DNA from: Dactylellina haptotyla
Taxonomy: Eukaryota > Ascomycota > Orbiliomycetes > Orbiliales > Orbiliaceae
Assembly: GCA_031310005.1 (NCBI GenBank)
Contig: CM062380.1
Location: 3,348,001-3,412,000, forward strand
Reading direction: 5' to 3'
DNA: 64,000 nucleotides
Shown here one piece after another: positions 32,237-44,567 of the stretch (position 1 is its first letter; each line of letters opens with the position of its first letter). The notes beneath the pieces are model-generated. The model made no database searches, was not told where the DNA came from, and was given only the letters and a program-made list of their open reading frames with translations. Both the position numbers and the translations under genes were made by a program.

Positions 32237-34666
32237 CTACTGTGGTGGAGAGTGCTCAGGAGTTTGCTTAGGGGCCCAGTTTTCCTCAAAGAGCTGGCTG
32301 ATGAACCAGTAGCTATCTTCATACTTATCAGTGCCACTGATCTCTTGGAGGGCTTCGGCTATAAATTCGGTCCATATTAATCAACAGAATTCCGTTAAAT
32401 TCGAATAGGTTGGGAGGGGTGTTACCTCTTCGCCTGATATTGGCTGTGAGGGTCTCCATGAAGGCCACCTGCTCTCTATCAAGACCCGCCATATTGCGCG
32501 TTTGCTCTGATTTCCAATCAAAATCCGGTCGGAAAGGATGTTGGCCTTTGCAGCAGTAGTGGAAGTATGTCAGGATGGTCTTGGACGCTGAATGGATTGC
32601 TCTAATGATTTGCATATCCATATAACGGAGCTAAAAGAAATGATGCCCGAGTATTTTAGCGGATCGGAACACTGGTTTACCGTACACTGTATAGGGTGAT
32701 GGTACTTACGAGCTTGTTTCTCCTCGTAGCGAACCTTCTCTGGAAGGCTACACCGAGCCCGAAGTTGTGCAACACGATGAACGTGGTAAGGAAAACAACG
32801 AACCAGTTGCTCGCCTTGTTCGCTTGGATCAAGTCTTGGAGTTGCTTCAAAACAGACTTACGGAGTGGCTCGAGGATATCTTGCATGCTTATCGAAGCTA
32901 ACTCGTAGTCAATAAACGGTGGAGGGGATAGTCGATCAGCTGGGCGGTATGGATGAGCTGCCTTATCCGCATCAACGTTGTCGTTCCCGCAGCACCGCCA
33001 GCCGCCCTCGATGAAACGACAGGCCACCCAAAGTCGCAAAACTTCAGTAAGGAGCTTATTCTTTACAGAGATGATAATAAAGGTTAGCCCCAATACGAAA
33101 TAAGTAACAGTTATCGAGATAGTAAGAACTCACAGGCTCTGGGAAGATCGAAAGTCGGTAGGCCGTGTGAAAAACATTCCACACAATTGGGTCAGTATCG
33201 TCAAGCAGGGCATCGAGGTATGGCCCCACACTCTCATCGATATATGCTTGCAAACTCTTTTTAACTTCTTCCACATTCGCCATAGCCCACGGCACAACGT
33301 ACATAGAGTTCCCCTTTGTATCGACCGGGTGGGCTCCTGGCGGTGGTGTGAACTCACGAACTCTCATGGCCAACATTGTTCCTCGATCTTGAGTAATGTA
33401 CAAGACTTTTTCTTGGGTAGCGGTCCAGTTCCTAGGGATATGGAAGTTCCCGTATTTTGGTCCTACGGACAGAAGCGTTATCAGAGGGATACTAGTTCTG
33501 AAGAGGGTGCTGTCCGTAATTTTGTATCGGGAACAAGGTTGTTGAAAAATGGAGAAAATAGCGTCACGACAAGAGAGACATGGTCCGGAAGGATTTCCTG
33601 GATCCGCCCGGCACTTTTAAATTAATTTAGTATAAGTAAGAATTACCAAATGGGCCAAAGGTACTCACTTTGATCTTTTGCATCGTACATCTTACGCACG
33701 CTCGGTCTCTCCTAGTCCGAGCAGCATCGATTCTTTCGTTAGGATTGAGGGTTCTTGCCCGCTTGCTAATCTTCTTGATATTATTTGGGATAACTGCGGG
33801 AGCAGATGGGTTTCCTTTCTGTTTATTCACAGGTCCTTTCTTGGGTAAGAGTGGCCTTAAGCCAGTGGTCGCAGATTTAGATGCCGGTTTCCCATCAACT
33901 AACGGGGTTTGCAAAGGTTCTTCGAACTCCTCCGAGACTCGTTCAAACTGTGGTTCTGTAATTTCAGGGCCTGTGCTGCCTGGCTCCGTGCTAGAGGAGC
34001 CAGCCGAGAAGTTCTCAATCAAGTACTCCCCAAATATTTCTGGGAAAAATGCCATGGATTCGGCAACACAGCTCGGATATCTGTCGAACTCTGATGAAAG
34101 ATTATTGTATTCTTCGTTATAAGTTAACATGAAATCTGTAGCAAGTTGACCGGTATGACCATCATAGGATAATTGAGTTTGGCCATTCAGCATGTTTGCA
34201 ACATCTGCTAGTGGATTTGGTACGAGAAAATCCGCAGGCGTAGGGAAAAGAGAGGGTAAGACGCTGTGGTCGTCTAAATCGGGTATTTCATCAACTGAGA
34301 ATCTCCCGTCCATTTCGAATCCGTGCCCGATATCAAGGGAAGGTGCAGGCTCGCCAAATGCATCTGGAGGATCAATTTGAGGAACCTGGGGTATTGATGA
34401 AAAGCCGCTTATAGGCAAGCTGGGAGCTAAGTTCGAAGGAGAGTTATTAGGGGCCAATTGGGAAGCCAGTGACCTGCTATTACTGGCATTGGATCGGGGT
34501 TGCTTCTGATAGTTTTGTCTATTCGGTACTTGGTTCTATTCGGGCGTCCAGCAAGTACGCCACCAGTTGAAAGATTGGTGGAATGCTGAGATCGACTCTT
34601 CGGGGTAGTACTTCCTGGGACACTATGGGTCTTGAGAAGTCTCTGGGATAGCTGCGGGCCACTCAT
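32237..34666 (-). CDS. Zn(II)2Cys6-type fungal transcription factor
   Basis: Nuclear regulator, 700 aa from six exons: 34666-34559, 34505-33669, 33613-33134, 33060-32710, 32630-32426, 32358-32237; all phases agree and the internal introns have good acceptors. The DNA-binding cluster lies centrally at about residues 304-343 and is split by the second intron: RRDRACVRCTMQKIK|CRADP..GPCLSC..QQPC. Cys spacing is 2-6-10-2-11, the last gap longer than the usual 6-9. The stretch before it is basic (KKISKRARTLNPNERIDAARTRRD), consistent with nuclear import. Residues 40-250 are acidic, Ser/Pro-rich and possibly activating; the C-terminal half is helical. The first intron (53 nt, GTACTT donor) is the weakest part of the model. 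Targets unknown. Confidence 0.87.
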
Positions 34667-35189
34667 GATGAATTGTTTCTAAGGCGGAAGAGATCTCGGA
34701 CTATTGTAAATAATGGATACGGAGGTATTCAATGACTTGAATGTTTACAATTAATGATGATTTACTGATGAATGAGTGAATATATTTATTGGTAAATGTT
34801 CAATATTCAAATTGAGCTATCGGAGATGTGAGCAAGAATAAAATTAGGTTTGCAGACGGGAAGTCTAAGAGATCATCAAGGAGGGATTGGTACGGTTATA
34901 TGACAACTTGCACAGATTGGTGTGCATGAAATATTAGAACGCGAGTGGATAAACCAGGTATCGCTATAATAGTGCAAGGCCGGATGTCCTCCGCGGCTTC
35001 GGATCTAGGTGTTCATCGTTGCCAGGCTGGGCAATGAAGGATCCCCGGAGTATTTGGGAATATCATAGTTGCGGAGAGATACATTTTTAGCCAACTCGGT
35101 ACTTCGGCCTACGGAAGGAATACTTGAAGCCTTGTTGCATATTGCAGACCCTCCTGGAACGAGCCAATCAAAAATCGCAGGAATATCGA
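34667..35189. other. Promoter region of the zinc-cluster regulator
   Basis: AT-rich region immediately upstream of the transcription factor on the minus strand. No gene seen; ends where the pseudogene-like reading at 35.2 kb begins. Confidence 0.4.
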
Positions 35190-35664
35190 CCGTGTAAAAA
35201 ATGAGGCTGATAGCTTATGAGGAAGAGGTACTTGTGAACGCCAAGGCGCACCGTTCGCGTGTGGGGGAATCCGCCCATTGGTCCGATTGGGATGTGCAGG
35301 GGTGACCGGTCTGTGTCCAAGTCACACAGTATTCAAAGCTGCATTGTCCGGTCAGGTCCCCGCTCAAGAACTCCTGCATCATTAGGATCCCCGCCTTCGA
35401 ACTCCTGGACAAGGGCCACCGGTAAGTTCTCCAGAGCTTTTGGTTGGTTATAATGGCCAACAATGTGGCTCGGAAATCATCGATGATCATTGACAAGACA
35501 AGACTAAGGACTTTTTGGGGGTCTGATAACTTGGTTCCGCGATAATCTGCGGCTCCTAAATCGCCTCGTCCTAATAGAAATAGTCCAACTCCTCACCGGT
35601 TGTCCATGTTGTGCGCCTGAGGATTGTCTTCTGTAGATTCCAACAGGAACTCTGCATTTGCGAA
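35190..35664 (-). pseudogene. Probable decayed gene of unknown family
   Basis: On the minus strand from 35664 a frame reads protein-like (FANAEFLLESTEDNPQ, then after an in-frame TGA at 35595-35593, GVGLFLLGRGDLGAADYRG and SDPQKVLSLVLSMIIDDFRA). Near 35456 the protein-like reading moves to another frame (KALENLPVALVQEFEGGDPN), meets a further TGA, and resumes in that frame with IPIGPMGGFPHTRTVRLGV to about 35190. No GT..AG intron that I tried restores one frame. This pattern of continuous protein-like sequence crossing two stops and at least one shift suggests a pseudogene. I cannot identify the family, and the reading rests on my judgement of composition only. Confidence 0.4.
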
Positions 35665-35827
35665 TCTGATTCCAAAGATAAAGTCCAAAATACCTCACAA
35701 TACTTATAAAAGGACTCTTATGAACCTGGATTGAAGCGTGAGACAAGCACAACATGCTAGCATTATCAATCAACTATCAGACCAACAGATAGATCTAAGC
35801 CTATTTCACGACGACTGATCCGAAAAC

Positions 35828-36243
35828 ATGGCCGTTACCCAACTGGTGCTTTGTGGCAAGGCGGAAGCTAAAAAGAATGACATGGTGGTGCAGGACGGTG
35901 GGGTCGCGCATTTCCTCGACTGGTTCAAGGATTTCAAGTCTGAAAAAAATCGCCTGCATTCTTATACCACACTACTCGAATTAAATGGTGAAAACCGCTT
36001 TCTCGAGCCATCGCGTATGCATACCAAATGGACAAGACTGACATTTCTTCCTTTTTTGCAGGCGATCTCGCAGATTTGCCCATGGTTTATTCACCCACCA
36101 CATCGGCCGGGGGATCCCACCGCCCCGCCCTTCCCGTGAATTTCTTTGGATCGGTCCCCGTACAGAGAAACCTAGATGAAGCATCATCTCCAGTTTTTCC
36201 ATCTTCCACAACTAGAAGGAGAGCACTTGGTATATCCAGCTAG
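35828..36243 (+). CDS. Small protein of unknown function, two exons
   Basis: Model of 122 aa: 35828-36014 and 36062-36243. The intron (36015-36061, 47 nt) has a consensus GTATGC donor, a CTGAC branch point and a pyrimidine-tract acceptor (CTTTTTTGCAG), the main support for a real gene. The product is hydrophilic with no signal peptide, membrane segment or known motif; its end is basic (TTRRRALGISS). It could be a lineage-specific gene. Confidence 0.45.
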
Positions 36244-36810
36244 CTTTCCCTGTGTACGCACGTCGTCCCGTCTGTTCTGTCCTTCGGGTAGCGCGGGGTC
36301 CAACACAGAACTTCCATACCTACCAAGCTCGAACGAACTATAAAGGGTCCTCTTCCTCCCTCTTTCACTTTCAACTTTTTTTTATATACCCATTTAATCT
36401 ACTCTCAACATTCATCGATAGTAATCTAATTAATACCCCAAACCACATTGTTTTAAGATATCCTTTGTCACTTATCGTTTCAGATATTGTGTGTTATCCT
36501 TTTGTATCGCATCACGCGTGCACACTCTATCGAATATCCTCAGCCTGACCTCAAAACGCAAGCTTTTTATCTTCATTGTTCCTTCCTTCCTTCCTTTCTG
36601 TATTCTCTTTAAGCCATTGAAATACTGTCTCTTCAATTGCAAGTGCTATTCTTCTTTGTTTTTGTTTCCATTGCTTTAATAATTCCAGTCTTCAAACTGT
36701 CTTACTTCACTAGGGCTCGCTCGCCGGGCTCTCAAGCTTCCCTTGCACGTGCAAGACTCACTCAAATTTATCATACGGTTCAATATACTTATACGTATAC
36801 TTCCACAAAG
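36244..36810. promoter_or_regulatory. Pyrimidine-rich promoter/leader of the Nudix gene
   Basis: 567 bp, strongly CT-rich on the coding strand (for example ccttccttccttcctttctg at about 36581-36600), as is common just upstream of fungal transcription starts. Includes ctataaagg near 36340-36348 as a TATA-like element. Confidence 0.45.
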
Positions 36811-37840
36811 ATGACTTCAGAACGCAAGAATACGCTAACGACCTTGGAGCTCGTATCCAAGGTAGACTCGTAAGATAGCACCTTGCTGATATGCTTTGCT
36901 AAACTGTACTAGGAGCCAGAGTGTGCTAATGAATTTGAATACGATTAGATGGCCGTACTATGAGAAAGATCCTGAGTTGTACCGCAAAAAGATCGCTGAC
37001 TTTTACTATATAATGGTAAAAGGATATCCCAAGCCCTTCGGACACATCTACAAGACCTTTGTTGAGGAACAAGCTTGGCCTGAGGCTTCCTGGGAGCTTA
37101 ATCATGAGAAGCGCTTTCTCACTCTCATCTGCGAGAGCAACTTTGAAACCCGTACGAAGGCATTGAATGCCGCCGTCCTCGCTTGGCAAAAAGACCCCGC
37201 CAAAACATCAACAGAAATGATCCCCTTTTACTACCCCGATACGATGGAGCACGTGGCTGATATCAGTCGAACCTCCATTCTCGGTCTTTTTGGGATTCTT
37301 GATAGTGCCGTCCACGTTGTGGCGTTCACAAACACTGACCAGGGTCGCAAGTATTGGATTGCGCGCCGAGCCCCCACTAAGCGGCTCTGGCCCAACCTAC
37401 TTGACAACGCGGTCACCGGTGGCATTCCATCAGGCGAAAAGCCAATCGATACAGTTATTCGAGAATCTAAAGAAGAGGCAAACTTGTCCGAGGAATACAC
37501 TCGCACTCATGCCAAGTTCATCAGAATGGTGAGCTACTCTCCAGAAAATATCCTCAATCTCAAGGGGGGAGTAATGCACCACCGCCTTTTCGTTTACGAG
37601 ATCGAACTGGAGAATGGGGTTGTCCCAACTCCGGATGGGAAAGAGGTTGAAAATTACAACTTGTATACTTTAGATGAGGTTAAACGGCTTATGCTTAACG
37701 ATGAGTTTATGCCGATTTTGAAGATGACTTGGACTGCTCTTTTTATTCACCATGGTGTTATAACTCCGGAGAACGAGCCTCATTTCGATGAGATCAATGC
37801 TAGGCTGAGTCGAAAATTTGACTTTTTTGTGTTGGATTAG
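36811..37840 (+). CDS. Nudix hydrolase, NUDT20/Tnr3-type (thiamine-pyrophosphokinase-linked family)
   Basis: Two exons, 328 aa: 36811-36869 and 36913-37840; the intron is only 43 nt with a GCTAAAC branch. The Nudix box reads GGIPSGEKPIDTVIRESKEEA, giving G-x5-E-x7-RE-x2-EE; the usual Gly after EE is replaced (EEANL), as in this subfamily. Before it lies a conserved helper domain (SILGLFGILDSAVHVVAF, YWIARRAPTKRLWPNLLDN). Relatives are the DUF4743-Nudix proteins and the Nudix half of fission-yeast Tnr3, which act on oxidised thiamine diphosphate. No thiamine pyrophosphokinase domain is attached here. Probably cytosolic. The activity is inferred from family. Confidence 0.9.
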
Positions 37841-38030
37841 AAGTACGCATAATCTTTACCTGATATTTTGATTTCTCCTTAATTCTTACTTCAATAATTT
37901 CAGCCCTTGAACTCGATCGAGTGTCCACCAAAAGAATGTCCATGTTTCTTACATATCTGTATACCTAAATTAGATTTCGCTGTTCCTGCATTCTTGACAA
38001 AAGCAATAGCAATGATGTTATATATTCGAA

Positions 38031-39755
38031 CTATTGATAAATCCCTGCAATCTTTTGAAGTTCCGCTGCGATTTCTGAAAAACGTGGCCTATGGGCTGCA
38101 TGATACAAAGTAGTGGCTCCAACAGCCACAATGCCATCTTCGCTTGAGGGAAAGGGAATTGCTGGAAATTCAACTCCTATATTCTTAAGTCGTATTTTCT
38201 CGACCAAAAAGCCCTCTGCCTTCTGTATCTCTTCGCTCCACCATACTTTAACAGCCTCCCGCTCGGCTTCAGTTTCCTCATCGACATGGTTTTCGTAGCT
38301 GTCTGTAGCCGAGGCCTCTCCTACCTGAGCCTTACCCCCAACTGTAGCCATCCAATTGCGGCCTTCCCACTCCATGGCGCCAGTTGTACATGATCTGATT
38401 AGATCCCTCACCTCCATTGGTGTCTGTTGGAACTCAGGGAATACCAAACTGTTGGATTCTTGCTCAGCAATTCCGAAGCCAAGCCGGCCGTTTACAGTGC
38501 TAGCCTTTTCAAAGAGACACCACAGCCACTTCCCATACATAAATACTTGAGCGGCCTCTTTTTCCTGCTGGGACATGAAATTCCATGCCGCACTATTTCC
38601 ATCCTTCGCATCGCTTGGGCGTTTGGTAATTAATGTTTCAGGCCGCCAGGTTGGTATATATTCTTCGAGTAACCTTGAGTATTTATCCACCATCCATTTA
38701 GGTGAAGAAGGTGCTGTGACGAGTTGCTCAAAGTAATTGATATAATAGATCTCTGGAGGAGAGTGATAGTAGTGAGCGCCACGCTGCTCAAAGTCGATGA
38801 GGAGGGTCTCGAGCCTCCCATTTGAACCGAGCTTGAGAATGACATTGTCCGCCTTCATATCCGGGTAGTAGCCGACTGGTGATTTATTGATGAATTCGAG
38901 AGCCGAGATTATCTCTTGGCTCCAGGTAATCTGATCTCGAGTTGTAATATTGTTACAAAGAGACTCGTGAACCTTCGAGTTGAAAAGGTCTCTCAAGGAA
39001 CCGATATTGTAATATTCCTCAATGATGCCGCAAACGCCCACCTTGCCGCCAAACAAGCATTTCTTGGTCACTAAGAATAGTGGCGGGGGAAGGATATTTG
39101 GGTGAGGCTTCATGGACAAGAGCAATTTCAACTCTTGATACAAGAACTCAACATGTTCGATTGGAGACTTGAAAACGAATAGCTTTGTCTGATGGTGCTT
39201 CGGGATTGTCACCAAGCTAATCGCATCATGAGGCTGACTATGCAGTCTCAATTCCCCGATATCGATAGTTTTTGGCCAGTTGGCCAAAATGACTTCCTGC
39301 AAGTCTTCCCAACGGGCGCGGAGGTTCTTTGGTGAAACCCATTGTTTCTCCAGAGTGTAAGTTGGAACAAGGTGAATTACTGTACGTTCAATGCCTGAGC
39401 TCGCATTCTCGACAACGATGCGAGAACCGTAAGGGAGACCAAGGTAGGTGGACTTGAAATCAGAAAATCCTTCGCACCAATGCTCCAAGGAACGAATGAT
39501 ACGATTCGAGGCTTCTTTACGGTTAGGGTAATCCTGTGCGCCTCGCTGAAGAGTCTGCGAGATCTGCAGCTCCTTGTCGTCTTCTGATATTTCGGGCGGC
39601 AGATTGATGACAGCTGGTACGTAAACATCAATTCGAGAAGGTGGTAGGCCGACAGCAAAATCTGGGAGCATACAGAACCTTCGGCCATATGCGTTATCGT
39701 TTGCGCCGTCGCAACGCCACTTGATTGGTATCTTGGCTTTTTTTGTCATTTTCAA
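38031..39755 (-). CDS. Fungal protein-kinase-like protein with altered catalytic motifs
   Basis: Intronless, 574 aa. The N-terminal third (to about 200) is non-kinase. A kinase-like fold follows: TKLFVFKSP (possible Lys), a regulatory Glu region (FLYQELKLLLSM), hinge IIEEYYNIGSL, catalytic loop YYPDMKADNVIL in place of HRDLKxxN, and the metal motif DFE in place of DFG. Catalytic Asp, Lys and Asn are kept, so weak activity is possible, but the altered HRD and DFG mark it as an atypical or pseudo-kinase. Such proteins are expanded in Pezizomycotina. The C-terminus is acidic (EETEAEREAVKVWW). Target unknown. Confidence 0.82.
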   Translation of the reverse strand: MKMTKKAKIPIKWRCDGANDNAYGRRFCMLPDFAVGLPPSRIDVYVPAVINLPPEISEDDKELQISQTLQRGAQDYPNRKEASNRIIRSLEHWCEGFSDFKSTYLGLPYGSRIVVENASSGIERTVIHLVPTYTLEKQWVSPKNLRARWEDLQEVILANWPKTIDIGELRLHSQPHDAISLVTIPKHHQTKLFVFKSPIEHVEFLYQELKLLLSMKPHPNILPPPLFLVTKKCLFGGKVGVCGIIEEYYNIGSLRDLFNSKVHESLCNNITTRDQITWSQEIISALEFINKSPVGYYPDMKADNVILKLGSNGRLETLLIDFEQRGAHYYHSPPEIYYINYFEQLVTAPSSPKWMVDKYSRLLEEYIPTWRPETLITKRPSDAKDGNSAAWNFMSQQEKEAAQVFMYGKWLWCLFEKASTVNGRLGFGIAEQESNSLVFPEFQQTPMEVRDLIRSCTTGAMEWEGRNWMATVGGKAQVGEASATDSYENHVDEETEAEREAVKVWWSEEIQKAEGFLVEKIRLKNIGVEFPAIPFPSSEDGIVAVGATTLYHAAHRPRFSEIAAELQKIAGIYQ

Positions 39756-40261
39756 TGCGGCAGAACTTGAGTGGTACGACTGGCTAGTTCAATATCTAAG
39801 GAAAGGTAGGCAGGATAAACATCAAGTATTTATCACTGCTTGGGCTACCCCGCAGTGTCAGACATAGCTTTAAAGCAAGTAATATTAGTCATACTGACGT
39901 GCATTTAGGATTTAAATAGCGCAGTGGGGGTCAATTATGCCGGTTTTCGTGATCATCTTACTACTAGCGATAGGATATTTCATGTGAATGAGTGGGAAGT
40001 TCAGTTTGTAATGTGCAGATATCATCTGCGAGTTGAGCCCCATCTTTTGCTGGCGCTTCATGGTGACAAGAAACTCAAAGCATCATGCGCATACCCTCGG
40101 TTTATTCCTCACGTGAAGAGAAATATTGAAAGACAAGTAAAATTCCATTCTGTTATAGCTATTTAAAATAGACTCGCATACAACCTTTGTTCAATTTCAT
40201 GGGCAAAATTTCAGGTTACGTAAGAATCGATATTGATCAATTTCACTTTCAAGTGATGAGC
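39756..40261. other. Intergenic spacer
   Basis: Promoter of the kinase-like gene and 3' flank of the dioxygenase gene, both on the minus strand. No further feature seen. Confidence 0.4.
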
Positions 40262-41761
40262 CTAGCTGGTCGACATCATCCATTGGGGAACAAAAGGCAT
40301 CACCAACAAAGGTTCAACTTTAATGTTCCATCTCTCCTCAACATCTTCATTGCCCGCGAAGATTCGGGAATTTCCATCTCGAAGAATCTTTGGCAAGTCC
40401 CATGCCATTTCCTTGTTCTTCAACCACATACGCACGAAGTATCTTTGGTTGACCTCGTCGTCCTCGAAAGCTTCTCTGGAGTGGACAATGGCATGGTTGT
40501 TGATGAATGTGAGATCTCCGGGTTGATGATTGAGCACAATCTTGTTCTCCTCTGAGAGTCTCTCGATTTCATCCAAGACCAGCTGTTGTTCAGCTTTGAG
40601 AGGAGGATGGTCAGCGGGTCTATCAGGACCCTTGGGACCTTCGATTGGATCTCTGTTCAAATCCAAAATGAGATGTTCTCCATCGTAGAAATAGAGAGCG
40701 CGCTTGTGAGGAGGACCGTCAAGCTTGGGGCGTGCACTAAAATCAGTAATATGTGTTGGTCAGATTTACATTGATTTCACACGAGCTAGAATTGCGTATA
40801 ATCACCAACGAGTTCAAAAAATGGGAAATAGTTTACCTGTGGAATGGCCATTGCTTGTTGAATAGAACAGGGACCAGCCTGGGGTTGGCAGCAGCAATCT
40901 TGTTAAAGATGGTATACGCAGAAGCAATGCTGTGATGGCCACCCTGTGCAGCGCAGCTTCTCGTTTGCAAAGCCAAAACGTCGATATACCCATCAGTATG
41001 GTATTTCTATGAGAAGTGAAATGCGCGTAAGTACAACGGCACAGTATAAAAAACACTTGGAGGCTAAAAAACGTGAGTGAGGCCTACGGATGCTCTAGTA
41101 GAGTAACGGATTGGGCGGTAGGACTCAGGAATGGTTGATTCCTTGGCGTTCCGGATATGGACTGTAATACAGAGTGAGTAAAAATTAAGAATGCTGCGGC
41201 AAGTAAATATAGACAAAATAAAGTAGCAACTTACCTAACATGCTTCCATCTTCGTCCTGTTTGGCACGGGTCTCCGCAATGTAGCTGGAGATACCCAGGA
41301 AGATGAGGACATTGTCTTCATCGGAGTAATCTTTTGGATCGAGACCACGAACGACCCCAAACCCCTTACCTTTGTGAATATCTTTTGCAAGGGCAAAGAG
41401 CTTTTTCTCCAAGGTTGGCAAGGGGAATGCATCCTGGCTCACTTGGTCCCCGTCCAATTCAAGTGCTAAGATGTAGGAGATGAATTAACCTGGTGGTCCG
41501 AATGATAATATATTAAGTGTAAGGCCACTTACATTTGAAGAAGGTCAGTGCGGAATTAATTTCTTCTTTTTCCTCATCTGTCAATACATGAGTGTATTCA
41601 TCTTGAGAGGAAAATGTATTCTGATCCCAAGAGAGGGATGATTGGAAATTCTGCGGGAGCTGAATGACCGTATTGTACTTGCGAGTTTGATGTCCAACCT
41701 CCCAGCCGGCACTAAGGTCGACTATAATATCAGAAGGCACTTCACTCACTGGGGGAGCCAT
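40262..41761 (-). CDS. TauD/clavaminate-synthase-like Fe(II)/2-oxoglutarate dioxygenase
   Basis: Predicted non-haem iron oxygenase, 392 aa from five exons: 41761-41533, 41465-41235, 41161-41088, 41006-40837, 40736-40262, all in phase. The iron-binding facial triad is visible: HTD in KYHTDGYIDVLAL (exon 4) and the distal His in NNHAIVHSREAF, followed by the 2-oxoglutarate-binding Arg in RYFVRMWLK. KGKGFGVVRGL near residue 110 is typical of the family. Members hydroxylate small acids or secondary metabolites; no biosynthetic cluster is evident next to it. No signal peptide, probably cytosolic. Confidence 0.92.
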
Positions 41762-44567
41762 TTCTTTGGTATGTTAAATGAGGGGAAAAATGAAGATAAA
41801 TCTTGTGTGCTAGTTCTGGGATATTATGGGATATCAGTTTGAATTGAGCATTGGATCAAATAACAGCCAAGTCAGTGAGATATGGACTCTTATATAACAA
41901 AACGAGCCCGAGTTCACGAAGGGTACGATGTCGCCTCTCTACCTGGCCTGGGACGTCTCATTCTACTCCACTTCTTCTTTTTCTTCTTTTCCTTGAAATT
42001 ACCAGTCTTGCCTTCCATCTTTCATATTCCTTGAATTCAAAAGTAGTCAGTCGGACGGGAATTGATGATTCAGTCGGGATTGGGTCCAAAATATCGCTCA
42101 TGAGCCGCTTTCGTGTCTGCAATAAAACACGTAGATCCATGCTCGATCATTTCTACCAAGTGATACGCAGGTTTTATGATCATATGATGAATGTGCATAG
42201 GAAGAGGGCGACATAATAGGATATAGGACTTCGGAGTACCATAAGGGTCTGCTTATTGGCTCTTGAAACCCGAGAAATGTTACGAATATTGGAAGCCTTC
42301 TTTATGCGCAGCCAATTTATCAACAGAATACAAACGAGATGAATGCATATGCGGAGTAGGTACAAATAATGGGTACAGGTACATGTTTGCTTTGCCAGTA
42401 CCGACATCCCGGACGGGTACGTGGGAATTTGCGAGGCAACACAACATACGTCGTGGGGGTATTTCAACATTGTTGGAAGACCTCATTGGCTAATACTGTT
42501 GAGGCTCAACTGCAGTGTATTGATACATTAGCTGAAATGGCCAGGCAACTTGAAGGCATGGTGTACCCTATTGGATGCAATGCCGTCAGCAACTGGAATG
42601 TGAGGCCGTGCCCTCCATTGCCCCGAACCGTTAAGCGTGTTGATGGAACAATTTACCATCAATCTTCCGGATCTGAGAGAAGAGCGATGCAGATGCGATG
42701 TGATCGAGGCACTTAAGTTCGAAGGTTCCTCATCGATCTCGATCGGAGAACTCTCTCGTGTGTGACTAATTGTTCGGCGTTCCCCCACTCTTGTGACAAA
42801 GCTTCAAGATTCGAAAATGCTTTCGAAGTTGGCATTAGACATCTCGCTGACTCACGGACGTCGGCACTCGCGTGCGGATGCTAAACTTTGAAATGAAACT
42901 CGATTCGTGTAACGAACCGAATACTGGCGACAGAGGTGTTTGAGCGGATGGGCCTAGCTAATTAACAAACCAAACTGGGTTCGCACAAATATGGAAACAA
43001 CGCGGAGGGTACCCGAAGGTACTCGCCTCCAAATGTCAACTTTTAAATTTGCAAAAGGAAAGAAAACTTTTGACTTAGCGACTTGTCGTTCCTCTCCTAA
43101 TACTGTTCCACTTTATTTTGGGGGTTTATGTCGGCATGCCACGGTATAGCAAGGTGGATTTCGGTAAGAGAGCTGAAACGAGCCATTAACCGACATGTGG
43201 AATTAGGACCTGCGCAGCTACCAAACGCATGGATGTTGGTATTCCTCGAAACGCAACATAATGTGGAGAATAATTATGATTGGTTTAGTTAAGTGGCCGC
43301 TCTGCCTGGCGGAGGCTGTGAATGGGATCGATTGTGATCGTATTCACATTCCTCCTCGTGCAAGTATCGAATAGGTTCGCAAAGACGATTGGGGGCCAGC
43401 AAACGAATAAATCCCTGCAGCTGACCCACATTGGACGTATGCATATGGCTAATCTTCATTCGGTTCTAACTATAGCTTGATTGGCTCGTTCGCTCAAGGA
43501 TTCAAGTACAGGCCAACTCCACAGTCCGCGGATGTGAAGGAGTGACATAATTAACACGAGGAACGCGGAGGATTGTATTGTGGTTCGCCTTATATAGGCA
43601 TACAAGCTTCATTTCTCCGAGAATTCACCCGGATATATACATGTAAAGATCCCAAGGCGATTTTGGATATACCATCGTGTTGCGATATAATTCCCTCATT
43701 GATGAAATGATAGTAATATTTGGAATCTGACGGCGAATGACCGCTGTGGCTAAAGAAGAAGCATTTTGCCTACCGAGGTTCGCGTTTGATGCCCCCACGG
43801 CCGAAGTCTCCGATGAGACCTAAGAATACAGTCGGTATATGCCCGCTTTCGAAGAGGATCCGGAGTCTGCGAGGGATATTGTAATGCACGTGTATACATG
43901 TAAGCCCAATCGATAATTCCTGAAATTTATGAGCAAAGGTGAACACTGGACTGGTATTCAGTTCTAGAGCCGCAAAACTCAGCTTTCAAATCATTAACAA
44001 GTCAACTACTTATGTATGGTCTTGTTCTCTTTCGCCACGCTCACCCCTTATCCTGCTTGCAGTTTGCAAGTTATATGTGACCCCCATTTCCATAAACTGA
44101 ATCGCAAAACACCCGATGCTAATACTAATGGAAATTAACCGAAGATTAACGTTAGTAACAACTCTACTCAATGCAATGCAATGCCATTTGATACCTTTCC
44201 TACCGTCCAATCCTGCTACCTCTCATCGCACAATCGAAAAGTGCACGTTAGGTGACTATTTCGGATTACTGGTCTGGAAATTTGAGTTAAAGATTACAAA
44301 TTAGCACTGAAACTATTAACCTGCTATCTCTTTTTGTAATGCAAAAGCTAATCTAATGTCCAAATGACCTGTAAAACTAGATCCGTCGGTAGATATCTGT
44401 GCTGTTTCGTTTGCGTTGGATGTTGCAAAGTCGACTCGGTTGCGGCTCTGCTGGCTTTCGTGCCAAGACTTTTGTCGCAAAACGAACTTCCAAAATTTTT
44501 TTCTTCCAGTCCGCGCACCTCTCCACATCGATACCAACCAACCGTCTATCTACCGCCACATATCGCA
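41762..44567. other. 2.8-kb gene-poor region
   Basis: The dioxygenase promoter occupies the left end and the L1-domain gene leader the right end. Open frames at 41851-42216, 42369-42716 and 42528-42788 overlap and show no domain or composition support. Nothing else recognised; no tRNA or transposon features seen. Confidence 0.4.

Noticed and set aside
42263-42788. Several overlapping frames in the gene-poor region
   Set aside because: No domain, signal peptide or splice structure supports them, and they overlap on both strands.
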